Assembly: GCF_033473495.1 (NCBI RefSeq)
Contig: NC_088936.1
Span: 3,720,001-3,784,000, forward strand
Length of the DNA: 64,000 nucleotides
Direction: 5' to 3'
DNA from: Cercospora beticola
Taxonomy: Eukaryota > Ascomycota > Dothideomycetes > Mycosphaerellales > Mycosphaerellaceae
Shown here: positions 8,987-18,906 of the stretch, in pieces
Numbering within the stretch: the first letter of the stretch is position 1
Layout: each line of letters opens with the position of its first letter
Notes under the pieces: model-generated
The model's database searches: none
Told to the model about the DNA's origin: nothing
The model's input: the letters and a program-made list of their open reading frames with translations, nothing else
Program-made: the position numbers and the translations under genes

Positions 8987-10213
8987 ATGCCGCCTCAGGT
9001 CAGTCCAGTCGCCCACCTTTCCTGCAGCACGCATACTAATATTGCACAGATCAAGCAAGATCTCAACCGGTCCGGATGGGAGACCACCGATTTGCCCTCC
9101 GTCTGCGAGAAATGCCTTTCCGACAATCCTTACGTGCAGATGCTTAAAGAGGACTATGGCGAGGCGTGCAAACTCTGCACGCGACCCTTCACCGTTTTCC
9201 GCTGGAAGGCCGACCGTACCGCTCGCCAAAAACGAACAGGCATCTGTCTCACATGTGCGCGACTGAAGAACTGCTGTCAGTGTTGTATGCTGGATTTGAG
9301 CTTCGGACTCCCCATCACGATTCGAGATGCCGCATTGAAAATGGTGGCGCCTGGACCACAGTCCGAGATCAACCGCGAATATTTTGCGCAAAATCACGAA
9401 AAGGAGATTGAAGAAGGTAGAGGGTTGGAGGGATATAGCAAGACGGAGGAGAAGGGCCGCGAACTGTTGCGACGACTGGCCAACAGTGAGCCGTATTACA
9501 AAAAGCAGCGAAGGCTGGAAGCGGAGGAGCAAGAGGAAGGAGGACAGAAGTTGCTGGAAGGGAGCGAAGGGCACAAAGCTGGTCCGATCAGGACGCAAGA
9601 TCCAAAGGGCAAATCTGCATATGGCTCAGCGTACGGACCACCAGCCTCCCGAGGTGGAAGCGCGTCACGAGGTGGGAGAGGTGGTGCACGCGGCGGGAAA
9701 GGATTTCCCTCCGGAGCTGCTCTGCCGATCAAGCCGCAGGACATTGCGCCTCCAGCGGACAAGAATATCACAAGTCTGTTTGTCACTGGAGTTGAGGACG
9801 ATCTGCCCGAGCATGCCATTCGGGAACACTTCTCACAACACGGCGCGCTCCGATCCCTGGTCTGCAGTCATCGCTCACATTGCGCTTTTGTGAATTACAT
9901 GGATCGTGAAGGAGCGGAGAGGGCTGCCATGGCATTTCAAGGGAGAGCGGTTGTCAAAGGCGTCCCGCTGCGAGTGCAATGGGGCAAGCCGAAGCCGCTG
10001 GACAACATGGATCGCGATCAGAGGATGGAGAATGCTAGGGCTGGTAGGCGAACAGATGCTGGAGCTAAGGCGATTGCTGGCCCACCTGGTCAGAGGACTA
10101 TTGCAGGTTCTGCTGCGAATGCACAAGCAGGCGATGATCTCGACAGCCTCGCAGCTGTCGCTCCACCACCGGGGCAAGGCGATGTGGAATATGCCGCGCT
10201 TGCTGGCGAATGA
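8987..10213 (+). CDS. slt11: Pre-mRNA splicing factor Slt11/Ecm2 (RBM22 family), two exons
   Basis: Exon 1 (8987..8998) codes only MPPQ. A 51-bp intron (8999..9049, GTCAGT, perfect TACTAAT branch site, GCACAG) follows, then exon 2 (9050..10213), for 391 aa. The intron is a multiple of three and has no in-frame stop, so a plain ORF reads through it. Splicing restores the family start MPPQIKQDLNRSGWE. The protein binds U6/U2 snRNA in the spliceosome catalytic core. Visible: N-terminal zinc-finger cysteines (CEKC, CKLC, CLTC, CCQCC), a Gly/Arg/Ser-rich linker (~200-225), and one RRM (~246-320; SLFVTGVEDDLPE, then HCAFVNYMDRE). Confidence 0.95.
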   Translation: MPPQVSPVAHLSCSTHTNIAQIKQDLNRSGWETTDLPSVCEKCLSDNPYVQMLKEDYGEACKLCTRPFTVFRWKADRTARQKRTGICLTCARLKNCCQCCMLDLSFGLPITIRDAALKMVAPGPQSEINREYFAQNHEKEIEEGRGLEGYSKTEEKGRELLRRLANSEPYYKKQRRLEAEEQEEGGQKLLEGSEGHKAGPIRTQDPKGKSAYGSAYGPPASRGGSASRGGRGGARGGKGFPSGAALPIKPQDIAPPADKNITSLFVTGVEDDLPEHAIREHFSQHGALRSLVCSHRSHCAFVNYMDREGAERAAMAFQGRAVVKGVPLRVQWGKPKPLDNMDRDQRMENARAGRRTDAGAKAIAGPPGQRTIAGSAANAQAGDDLDSLAAVAPPPGQGDVEYAALAGE

Positions 10214-10511
10214 TCCGACTGCTTCAATCTTCCAATTTTCACGATTAATCCGAGCGAGGCGTCTGGCGTAGAGACCTAGTCAATTCCGGCCCGGCTGGGT
10301 GTCCGGTGCAGCCTTCTAAGCATAACTTTAGCATCAATATCATTCCTTGACGAGCAATGGCAACTGTCATTCCGAAAAGTTTAAAAGATCTCGGTTGTAA
10401 AGAACTGGCGTCGCCGACTCGCTGTCGAAGGGATTCACAGGTATTTGCAAGACTTTATCGCGTTGTCCGTCGTGAAAGACACTCACTCGCCCCTCAGAAT
10501 GCAGTGGAGCA

Positions 10512-11318
10512 CTATTGTCTTCCTTCCAGCCCCCCAGGTTCACCTGCCTTCGAAGCCAACTCTATCGAACCCATCTCATCGTCTTGCGATCGCGCATGTG
10601 TCGACTTCGGTCCCAGCCCCTTCTTGGTATGATCGATCGAATCTTGCATCACGGCGTAGCTGAACCCTACCGCAGCCCACCCCAGCCAAGCGAACACTAC
10701 CGCCGCAACACATCGCGAATTCTCCCGATAACAAAGTGGCGTCCCTCCATCCTTTCTATACTGGGCCAGCAACTGCTGTCCGTACCCGAGATTCACGCCC
10801 GCTGGACCTCTGAAGTATCCGCAATGGTCTAATGTGATCATTGAAAGCGTGGCAGTGGTTGCACTGGAAAACGCTAATGCTAGGGTTGAACAGATCCGCC
10901 AGCTAAGGAGCACTGCTCGGGACTCTTTGCGCTCGGGCCAGAAAAGGTCTAAGAAGAAGGCCGCGCCGAAAATCACCGCGACCAAGATTCCGGAGAAGAC
11001 ATTGAAGGATGCGGCTCCAATGTAGTCATTGTTGAAGATGTAAACTTGCGGATCCAGTCTTGCGACGAGTTTCTGGCTGTTAACGTAGTCTGAAAGATAC
11101 GTTAGCTAGGGATTACTAGATGTGTTGGAGGAGCGAGGTATCATACCTGAAAGGGCGGCTGTTCCGAGTGATTCTGAGACTGTGCAGAGGATCATAGCGC
11201 ACTGATATCCGATGAACTTTCTCCGGCGATGGTGGTACTCGTTGTTCCACATGTTGGAACATTTGAATTTGCTCCATTGGACTTCTTTGTGATCGAGGCC
11301 CCAGATAACAGGTGCCAT
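10512..11318 (-). CDS. Four-TM integral membrane protein, fungal, function unknown (two exons)
   Basis: Exons 11318..11147 and 11089..10512 join across a 57-bp intron (GTATGA...TTTCAG) to give 249 aa; neither frame alone is complete. Four hydrophobic segments are visible: FIGYQCAMILCTVSESLGTAAL, the stretch ending VIFGAAFFLDLFW, ICSTLALAFSSATTATLSMITL, and CVAAVVFAWLGWAAVGFSYAVM. The N-terminal loop is basic (HHRRRK) and the C-terminal tail is hydrophilic and probably cytosolic. The 4-TM layout recalls MARVEL-type proteins, but I cannot name a family. The in-frame splice and well-placed TM segments make the gene model good; the function is unknown. Confidence 0.75.
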
Positions 11319-12313
11319 GCTGAGTGCTGTTTAATGAAGATCTTGATGGCAATTGTTTCCAGAAACAATGATGAGATGGTCGTGATTGATGAACTGTACA
11401 ACAACAAACCAGAAGAACGTCGAGGGAGAGTTGGAAAGTAGCACAGTTGGAAACAGCTTGCGACTTCACCGCAAGTGCAAGTCTGACCGGATCATGCTCA
11501 CCTGCCCGATTGGAACAACATTCTGCGTTGGTAGGCGTACACTCGCCCGGTCCTGCCAGCTTGTGCTGATCTTGCCAACCACAAGTAAGAAGTGCGTCAG
11601 TGTCTCCTCTCCAACAGCACCGGAGTGGCCTTCTCTCCTCGTACGCATCGAGCGACGATTGCCATCTCGTGCATCGACACGTCGACTGAGAGAGGGAAAG
11701 AGCACCCGATCTGCTGGTAAGGTGCTCCACGGATGCGTGAGTTCACTATCGCGTCCTGGGTACAAGTGAGTGGTATACAGCTCGGATGTCAGATTTGTGA
11801 CAGGGTGTGCGTGCATAATAAGAGGCGAAGCTTCGTCGCCACGAAGCTTGGGAAGAGGCAGCCAGGTCAGCAGTGCACAGTGAGAAAATAACGCCTTAGC
11901 TTTGCGCCAAGCACGTCATTCCGAGACTCATCCGAGCGGCAAGTGAACAAGCATCTTCTTGTGACGACACCTGCAAGATGAACATCTTCACTTCTGCATC
12001 TTTGGCCATGAACAACAGACACAGCAGAGCATCTGGAGATCTGGAGATGAATGCACAGGATTTGAGGATGGCATACTTAGTATCGACTCGATGACATGGG
12101 GTGGAACGAGTGGCACCGAAGGCAAAAGAATGGCGCTACCGTCGCTATATACATCGAGGAGCCATGGTCCGATCTTGACCAGAACCGGATCGTCTAGGGT
12201 ACACTGAGGAATGGACACACTATACCAGCTTGTGGTTGATGAAGCAGATGCCAGATTTGTGCCGCGTCACATCTCTTGTCCTGTCGCTGCCCCATCGAAT
12301 ACGCCCAGGCCCT
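11319..12313. other. Intergenic with a small perfect hairpin
   Basis: No coding frame I can support. At 11828-11849 two 9-nt arms (AAGCTTCGT and ACGAAGCTT) flank a CGCC loop and could form a hairpin. It stands far from any stop codon, so it is not an obvious terminator. Confidence 0.4.
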
Positions 12314-12793
12314 TCACCCGCATGCGACACTAGCCCGCAGTGCTGCAAAGTCTCTCGGTATAGGATCAGTCAAGCTTCTTTGTCTTGCGCGCATGCCATT
12401 TGGTGTTCTGAAGGCACTTTGTGACCCCGGAGCTGGCGAGTTGTTGGGTGGGATTGGAGCATTGTCAATTGTCGTCTGGCTACGATGTGCCTTGATAGGT
12501 GAAGGCAAGACCGCACCGGCCTGTGCCAGCACAGGACTGCCGGCTTCGCTTCTGGCAGTCTTCATCGACTCGAGCTGCACCAGAGTGTGGGCATGCATTA
12601 TTCGCTGATATCCTGGTATAGTCCCGCGATTCAGCTGCGATTGCATGTAGGCATGCATGATCCGACGATACTCGTCAACGCCTTGTCGGGTCTGCTCAAC
12701 TGGCGCCTGTGCTCGAACCGGTACGTTATTGCTGAATTCGAAGACCATGCTGGAGACTGGGACCGATTTCCGGGGGATCTGCTCGTATGCCAT
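12314..12793 (-). CDS. Possible small protein with a duplicated helix-like repeat, uncertain
   Basis: A 159-aa frame from the first ATG (12793, MAYEQIPRKS). Two related segments are visible near the middle: EYRRIMHAYMQSQLNRG and YQRIMHAHTLVQLES, each followed by a polar stretch, suggesting an internal duplication of about 21 residues. The rest is Pro/Ser/Ala/Arg-rich and looks disordered. No signal peptide, TM segment or known domain. It could be a real fast-evolving gene or chance; nothing nearby decides it. Confidence 0.35.
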   Translation of the reverse strand: MAYEQIPRKSVPVSSMVFEFSNNVPVRAQAPVEQTRQGVDEYRRIMHAYMQSQLNRGTIPGYQRIMHAHTLVQLESMKTARSEAGSPVLAQAGAVLPSPIKAHRSQTTIDNAPIPPNNSPAPGSQSAFRTPNGMRARQRSLTDPIPRDFAALRASVACG

Positions 12794-13553
12794 AGGTACT
12801 GGGTGCGTTGCTCTTCTGCGAGGTTGTTGTAGGTTGTGCACGAAGCGGGTTCAAGCTTGAGCGAACTGAGCGCCGGCGATGCCCAAATCAACACAAATCA
12901 GCACCAGCACTGGGATTTCACTGCGCATACACGCCTCAGCGGCGAACATGGAGGGCACGCATCAAGGTTCACGACGTCAGTATGCCAGCCTATGGTACGT
13001 CAAACCATCCACGACTGTGGCAAAAGCTTTGTGTGGGCTAGCCGTGCCACTGTATCGGGCTTCAGAGTGACGACGTGAGGTCTGCCCGCCCCCGCAAACG
13101 GGTGTCCATGATGAACAAAGACAGCGAAGTCACAATGGCCAACACTGCGCGATGCCAAGACAAGATTAGGAGAGGGCCTTGCCGCATTCCTGGCCCATTT
13201 CGTCCAAGACTCCATTCCACGGGCACTCCCGCTGGTTCCATCACTGCTGTGCTCGAGCGCTCGCTGCAAACATGTGTTGTGCTACCCAGCAGTATGGCGT
13301 CGGCGCTTGACAGTGAAGACAGCATCTCTGTTACCAGAGATCTCTTGCGTCACTTGCTACTGGAATGTGTGCACGCAGTGTTCGCCGCGATCTCAATACG
13401 AGATCGGAAGGTTAAGTACGACAGCGCTCATGATATGATCCAAGATCCGATTCTCTGCATCTCACACTGCCACTGTTGCCTTTACTGTGAAGAGGAATAC
13501 TGACAGCGAGCTTATCATCAATATCGCAAGGTACTTACGCTCTTTACGTCAAG
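12794..13553. other. Intergenic upstream of the CFEM-like gene
   Basis: Frames up to 142 codons lie here on the plus strand without any domain or splice continuity. It should contain the promoter of the gene starting at 13554. Confidence 0.4.
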
Positions 13554-14172
13554 ATGGCTATGCGATACGTAGCTGCATTGCTTCCCGCACTCGCATTCGC
13601 TTTGCCACAGCAGTCTTTGGACGACAGTGAGTACTTTTAAGAACTTGGCGAGGTAGCCGCTGACTCTCTCTGCAGTCCCTCCTTGCGCCTTTCCACCGCT
13701 CCTCACTGCCCTCTCGGGCACATCTTGCGACCAGACCGACATCGCATGCATTTGCGCCCAGAAGGATATCATCCCCACGATCACTACAAATGTCGTAGCA
13801 GCTTGCCCAGGGACACTCACCGCGGACGATGTCACTGGGTTCATCGCGGACCTCTGCGGTTCGACCACTCCTAGCCCAGAGTCATCCTCTTCTGTGGCAG
13901 AGAGCGTAACAAGTGCTGCTTCGTCTGCTACTACCGCCGCTGCCATGACAAGTACAACTGGGGTCATCACGACTGATGGAAGCCCACTGATCACGACGAC
14001 TGCCAATGCCTCATCGACGGCGGCTTCAACAACTGTTCCCAGCAGCGCGACATCGTCAGCAGGGAACGCAACGACAACGCCAAGCGACGGATCAGCAGAT
14101 GGCCTGAAGTCGAGCCTAATGGCTGCTGCGGTGGCTTTGGTTGGGCTGACGTGGGTATTTGCTGAGCTGTAG
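13554..14172 (+). CDS. CFEM-like surface protein with Ser/Thr-rich stalk and probable GPI anchor (two exons)
   Basis: Exons 13554..13626 and 13676..14172 join across a 49-bp intron (GTGAGT, branch GCTGAC, CTGCAG) to give 189 aa. Visible: a signal peptide (MAMRYVAALLPALAFALP); a cysteine module at ~25-85 with PCAFP, CDQTDIACICAQ, ACPG and DLCG; a Ser/Thr/Ala-rich stalk (~88-165); and a C-terminal hydrophobic tail (LMAAAVALVGLTWVFAEL), as for a GPI signal. CFEM domains normally have eight cysteines, and several bind haem through the Asp of the D-x-x-C-x-C motif, present here (TDIACIC). Only six cysteines are seen. Expected at the plasma membrane or cell wall; haem binding is not assured. Confidence 0.82.
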
Positions 14173-14458
14173 TGAGTGCACAGGTACAATGGCTGTCGAT
14201 AAAATCCATAGGGACTAATGTGTAATGCAATACATCCGATGCGATCCTCATGTAGCCTGTGCACTATCGACTTCAACGGTGTTAAAAACTTTTGTCATTG
14301 AGTACAAGCCAGATATCGTCCTGAGATATTTGGCCTCCGACTATACGGCTCTACCTTCGAAGCACTGCATTCTATCTTTTTGTATTAACCTGATTTGTAG
14401 CTCATCCGCCATCTGCTCCGGTCCCTGATCGCGGCTTCCACGTCATCCCTTCGCGGTT
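14173..14458. other. Convergent spacer between CFEM-like gene and BTB gene A
   Basis: 286 bp between the two stop codons; AT-richer than the flanks, nothing else seen. Confidence 0.4.
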
Positions 14459-15289
14459 TCACTTGTAGTACTGCTCTGGTTTGATCGTGGCGTCCGTGGC
14501 CGGGGGACTCTCGCGATTGGTCGCAAACTTTTGGAGAACTTCGAGAAGGAATCCCTGGCACTCGAGCAGGTGCCTTTCGGCATGTCGTCCTTCGCCACTG
14601 GTGTCGAACCAAGACTTTTTCGAGTACAAGAAGTAGGTGTCCACACAGAGTCGTCTCAGAGGCGAAGCTGTGTGAGTGCCCTGGAATATGGTCTTCACTG
14701 CGCTACGATCGAGGCAGTAGGCATCAACAGTGCCGTCGTCCGCATCGGTGACTTTGAGATCCGAGAGTTCTACGATCTTGTCGATGCAACGATTACAGAT
14801 TTCGTCATCTTGAATTTTCTCGCCGAAGATGTACAAATGCACGAGCTGGTCGTATTGCTCCTCAACGTCCTTGCTATTCCACTGCTTGTGATCTTTATCC
14901 GTATATGCGCCGAGTCGTTTGGTGTAGAGCCATTCGATGTATATGCCGACGGTGTTGGGGTCATCCTCTGGCAGGCCGATCTTGCGCTCTTGTCCTTCCT
15001 TCACTGCGTCAGTAGTTCAACTTCCTGCTTCGCTGCAAGTGTTGGTCTTGAGGATGAAGGACAACGTGTGGCGCACCTTCCATTGCTTGTCCATGGCGGC
15101 CGCAAAGAAGCCGCCACGTTCCTTCAAGAGTGCCTCGTGTATGGTGAAGGTTTCGACATGGTCGCCCGTGCCTACTTTAATGGTGACAGTGTCATTGCCG
15201 AATCTGCTCGAGCGTCAGTCAAGCTGATTGCGGTTGTGCTCGTTCAGAACCACTGACCGACGGGCCTTCTTCGCGGGAGGCTCGCTCAT
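14459..15289 (-). CDS. BTB/POZ domain protein A of a four-gene array (three exons)
   Basis: Exons 15289..15258, 15203..15077 and 14998..14459 give 232 aa. Intron 1 (54 bp, GTCAGT...GAGCAG) removes an in-frame TGA; intron 2 is 78 bp. The protein begins MSEPPAKKARR, then the BTB core: TVTIKVGTGDHVETFTIHEA, LLKERGGFFAAAMDKQWK, EGQERKIGLPEDDP, YIEWLYTKRL. The usual second half follows (LVHLYIFGEKIQDDEICNRCIDKI). BTB domains dimerise and often bind Cul3; in fungi, short BTB-only proteins of this type are abundant and mostly uncharacterised. A KKARR basic patch could act as a nuclear signal. It is the last gene of the array in transcription direction. Confidence 0.85.
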
Positions 15290-15677
15290 ATTTGTGCCCA
15301 TGTATCGCGGCGATATGCGTTGTTGGCAGTGTGCTGAAGTTTCCAAGCTTGAAGGAGTCAGAATGAATCTGGCGTCCGATTCTGTTCTCGGAAGAGAAGT
15401 AGGTTGAATACAGTGGAGCAAACGCCAAGGTTCGAAAGTGAAGTGGGAAAACGCGCGAGGTGAAATCTGAAGTGAGTAAATTTTGAAACTAATCAGAGTG
15501 GAAAGGGTAAATGAAGCTACAGCGGAAAGACAAAAGTTCAAGACGTCGTCGCTATTTAAGTGACACGCTGCACTTGCTGCTCTGCTTCCATCGAAAGCGC
15601 CAGCCGACATGCGTGTCTCAGGCAAGTTTGACTCAACGGTCTTGTGTACTAAGCCGAGCGAAGTGGCAGGAATGTCA
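15290..15677. other. Spacer between BTB genes A and B
   Basis: 388 bp holding the promoter and leader of gene A and the 3' flank of gene B. Nothing further seen. Confidence 0.4.
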
Positions 15678-16768
15678 TCATTGCTCTGGAGAAAACTCAT
15701 CCTTCTTTTTGCCTTGAACACACTTTTCATCCCCATTAGCACTTTCCCCATCCTTGCGAACCCCTCTATAAAACTCCTCCCGCCTCTCATACAACCTCCC
15801 CTGAACAAGCGAATCATCCGGATCACCCGCCAACACATCCATCAAAAACTCCAGACACTTCGCGAAGCCCTTCCTCTGCTCTTCATCCAACCACTCGTTC
15901 TTATTCGCATTAACATACGTCTGAGCCATGAGCCGTCGAAGCGGAGAAGTAGGCATAGTCCTTGCATAAACAGCAGCGATGACCAGTCCCGAAGGTGCAT
16001 AATAGAAGCCAGCGTCAGGATTAGGCGAATCCAAAGCTTCAGTGAAAGTATCTATCATAGCGTTGGCGAAAGCATCGTCAAGATACTTCTCTGCGAAGAG
16101 GTACAGCTTCGCGATGAGCCAATATTCCTCTTGAGTGGCGTATTCGATTGATTTGTGGCTGGGATCTGGGTGCATTGTGAAGATTTTGCCGCTATAGAGC
16201 CATCTGCCTCCTTCTCAGGCCTTTCGGAGAAGGTACGTGCCAACCCACCTTCGACCTTCCACCTTCCTTCCTTACTACCCCCGCACACCTTTTCCGACAG
16301 GCGTCGTCACCCCAGAACGTCGAATACCCAGCCACGACTTACGAGACAAACGCGACGCATGCCGGTCTGAGAAGGAGACAGAGAGCCATTCCACGTATGT
16401 AGCCACGATGTCGGTTTCATCCTCGGGCAGGGGGAAATTGTTCTCCTGGCCTTCCTTCAGGATGTCAGCTCCGTGATGGAATGCCATCGTGGGGCTAGTA
16501 GTGGGCTTGATTGCCTGGTTGTATGCCAGGTCAAAAGCAGGGGGCAATACTTACTTTCCAGCCTCTCTTGAGCGCGGCAGTGAAGAACCCGCCTCGATCT
16601 TCCAGGCACGATTTGTGAACACGAATAGTATTATCCATGTCGTTGTCCTCACCGATATTGAGGGCGACGATGTCGCTCATCACTATAACACAAAATGAGC
16701 ATTTCAATTGCCAACCTAAGATCAAATATCAGATACCTGCGCTTCTTCCTTGGTGGTTCGTCAGCCAT
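15678..16768 (-). CDS. BTB/POZ domain protein B, interrupted by an inserted element (four exons proposed)
   Basis: Proposed exons 16768..16737, 16675..16555, 16454..16343 and 16207..15678 give 264 aa. The start MADEPPRKKR, the first intron (phase 2) and the second intron (phase 0, before GAAGG) match gene A. The BTB core is clear (DNTIRVHKSCLEDRGGFFTAALKRGWK split over exons, EGQENNFPLPEDE, TYVEWL), as is the second half (LIAKLYLFAEKYLDDAFANAMIDTF). Between EWL and the expected YSGKIF lies a 178-bp insertion. A GTAAGT donor inside it and an acceptor in its terminal repeat would restore the frame at the cost of 17 extra residues. If that splicing fails, B is a disrupted gene. Intron 1 must use a GATGAG acceptor, as the nearer TAG leads to a stop. 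Confidence 0.7.
16196..16389. mobile_element. 178-bp MITE- or introner-like element with 18-bp TIRs and 8-bp target duplication
   Basis: The direct repeat AGAGCCAT occurs at 16196-16203 and 16382-16389. Immediately inside are terminal inverted repeats: 16204-16221 reads CTGCCTCCTTCTCAGGCC, and the reverse complement of 16364-16381 reads CTGTCTCCTTCTCAGACC, 16 of 18 identical. The insert is 178 bp (16204-16381) and codes for nothing. It sits in the BTB core of gene B exactly between EWL and YSGK. An 8-bp duplication is typical of hAT-type elements, but the family is not proven. On the minus strand it carries GTAAGT (16342..16337) and AG acceptors in the left repeat. On the plus strand an intron-like GTACGT...TTTTCCGACAG stretch lies at 16233-16300. 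Confidence 0.8.
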
Positions 16769-17366
16769 GATCTTTGCAACGGAGAGGCTTCCGCTACGGT
16801 ATTCTGATCGAATAGTACTGTCTCCGAGAGGCAGTCGAAATCGAAAGACTATGAGATTTGAGATTTGGAAAGCTGAGTGCAGTGTGCAAGTATGATTTCT
16901 GACAGTGCCAGTCACTAGCGGCTTTCCTACCCATACTTTGCGGGAGGTGGCATCGACTTTAGATTGGCGCTAGTGCACGCTATGGAGATTTTTTGAGTGA
17001 ACTTGTGGTTGAGCTTGGCGCAGACACCACAAATTAGATGTAACACTTGTGGTTAACAGTTTAGCTGTACATATTTACACGGTAGGCTGAATTCTGGTAG
17101 CTTTCAATTTCATTCCTACAGATCTGTCATTATGCAGCGACCTGCGAAGCCGAATGGGCTGCATCGACGCCAAACTTGCGTTCGCCAGCATGATCTGCAG
17201 ACCTTCACTTGAGTGCTTCAAGGAGCACCCATCCTTGTTCTCATGCGCGCCAATCTCTCTGTATCCAGCCACATGCCATCTGCTGCTGACTAGCCGCTGG
17301 CCTGTGACTGCTGGTAGGCAGAGCTCTTCATGACAAGCTTTCAATCATGTCCAGAAGCGTAATGTC
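16769..17366. other. Spacer between BTB genes B and C
   Basis: 598 bp; promoter of gene B and 3' flank of gene C. The short motif CTTGTGGTT occurs twice near 16997 and 17047. No coding frame supported. Confidence 0.4.
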
Positions 17367-18085
17367 TCACTTGCATTTGAAATAGCTCTCGACGGCGTTC
17401 TCGGGTAATACTGTAGAGCAGGCAGTACGCATCGAAAACTGGACTCGGATAAGGTCGACGAGGAATTCGCGTGGGAAATACTTCTCTTTCGCGTCGGAGA
17501 AAACTTCCTTCTTTCCGTGGCTGCAGAAGTAGTCGGCTAGAAATTTTCGAATCGGCGACGTATCTGTCGTACCGGCATACGCCGTGCTCACGGAACGAGG
17601 AGACGGCATGTAGCAGTAACCATCTGCAAGTTTCGTCTTACATAGCTCTGCCCAGGCTTTCAAGGCACAGTCGCAGAATTTGTCGTCAATCAGCTTTTCG
17701 CCAAGCACATAGAGCTTAGCCTGAAGAGGATGTTCGTGCTCCACGTCAGCCCGAGTGAACTCGTCTAGAGGCTTCTCATCCTTTGAGGCTATCTTGCCAG
17801 TAAAGAGCCAGCCTGCATAGACTGCAAAGACTTCCGGGTCATCGTCAGGAAGAGCAATCTTCTTCTCTTGGCCTTCTTTCCACTGACGATCCAGAGCTGC
17901 CTCAAAGAACTTGGAGTTCTCCTTGAGGAGGAAGTCATGGATCATAAACTCCTCCCCATTATCTCCGCCGACGGTGATGGTGATGATGTTGTTCATGATT
18001 CTGTGTCATTATTTAGCAATAGGCAGATATAGGAGAGCTCGTAGACTTACCTGCGCTTCTTAGCGGCGCGCATTTCGTCACCCAT
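17367..18085 (-). CDS. BTB/POZ domain protein C, intact copy of the array (two exons)
   Basis: Exons 18085..18051 and 18000..17367 join across a 50-bp intron (GTAAGT, GCTAAATAATGAC, ACAG) to give 222 aa. The start is MGDEMRAAKKRR, with the intron after KKR at phase 2 as in A and B. BTB core: NNIITITVGGDNGEEFMIHD, FLLKENSKFFEAALDRQWK, EGQEKKIALPDDDPEVFAVYAGWLFTGKI. Second half: LYVLGEKLIDDKFCDCALKAW, then SPIRKFLADYFCSHGKKEVF. It lacks the second intron seen in A and B (the RQWKEGQEKK junction is continuous). It is the closest relative of gene D and the best reference for the undisturbed layout. Confidence 0.87.
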
Positions 18086-18906
18086 GATTGTTGTCTGTCG
18101 GTCGCCGCAGCGAATTGCGATGGGAGAGTTCGAGTACTGCGCTGTTGGCCGCGAGGTGGGTTCAAGCTGATGATGTGTCCCGATGGGGGTGGAAGATGAC
18201 TTGCGGCTTGTGTATGTGTTGTAAAGACTCCGATGTAGGTGTATCATGCGGTAGAGGTGATGGATGATACGAAACTTGTATGCAAGATGGATGCAAGTTC
18301 AAAGATCCAGCGAGTGAAGTTCGCTTGGCCGAGTGAACGTCCACATGCAACTACGATCACGTGCAGATTCCGGGCAGCCGAAGTGAACGGCCCGTGCAAT
18401 GAGTGAATGTCCTGTGAGAAAAGTGAGCTGGTGTGCTCCTTGAACAGGCTTCTATCAAAAGGTACATGAGAGATTGAGAACATTTGAGCTTACAATAGGT
18501 TACATTGCATCGATGCGCAGTCTTTACATTGTGAAGGTACTGTACACTATGTGATACTCCTGCGGATGGAAATGCCTATTCTCTTGTCAGAAGTGAGCGC
18601 TGTGATCAGCTGCTGCGACAACAACTTGCATAAACAAAGGGATCCCTTGACAAAGTTCTTGCAATATCGCGAGGTGTGCTCACCTCACCCACTGATCGAA
18701 TGGCCTTCCTCGCTGTTATGCCGGCCGAATACCTGTGCCGTGTTCGTGCTCTCATGTTCATGCTACGCCCAGCTTCAGTTTGCTACTCGCGGTCTCCTCA
18801 CCATGTCGCTGACCGGGCTGTAAAGTCTGCTCAGTGTTAGCGCCGCATCTTCCTCTTAACCAGCTCAAGCAGAAACTCAGCACAATATTCGGCCGAGCGC
18901 GGCTGC
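18086..18906. other. Spacer between BTB genes C and D
   Basis: 821 bp with the promoter of gene C. The remaining out-of-frame coding similarity of gene D lies at its right end (about 18830-18906). No other gene seen. Confidence 0.4.

Noticed and set aside
13518..14276. 252-codon minus-strand frame
   Set aside because: It is the shadow of the CFEM-like gene, whose spliced plus-strand product has a signal peptide, cysteine motif and anchor tail.
14531..15256. 241-codon plus-strand frame
   Set aside because: It lies opposite BTB gene A and mirrors its codons; the minus strand has the BTB fold and matching introns.
16233..16300. Plus-strand intron-like stretch GTACGT...CCGACAG inside the inserted element
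   Set aside because: No plus-strand coding sequence flanks it, so it is noted only as a feature of the element, not as a gene.
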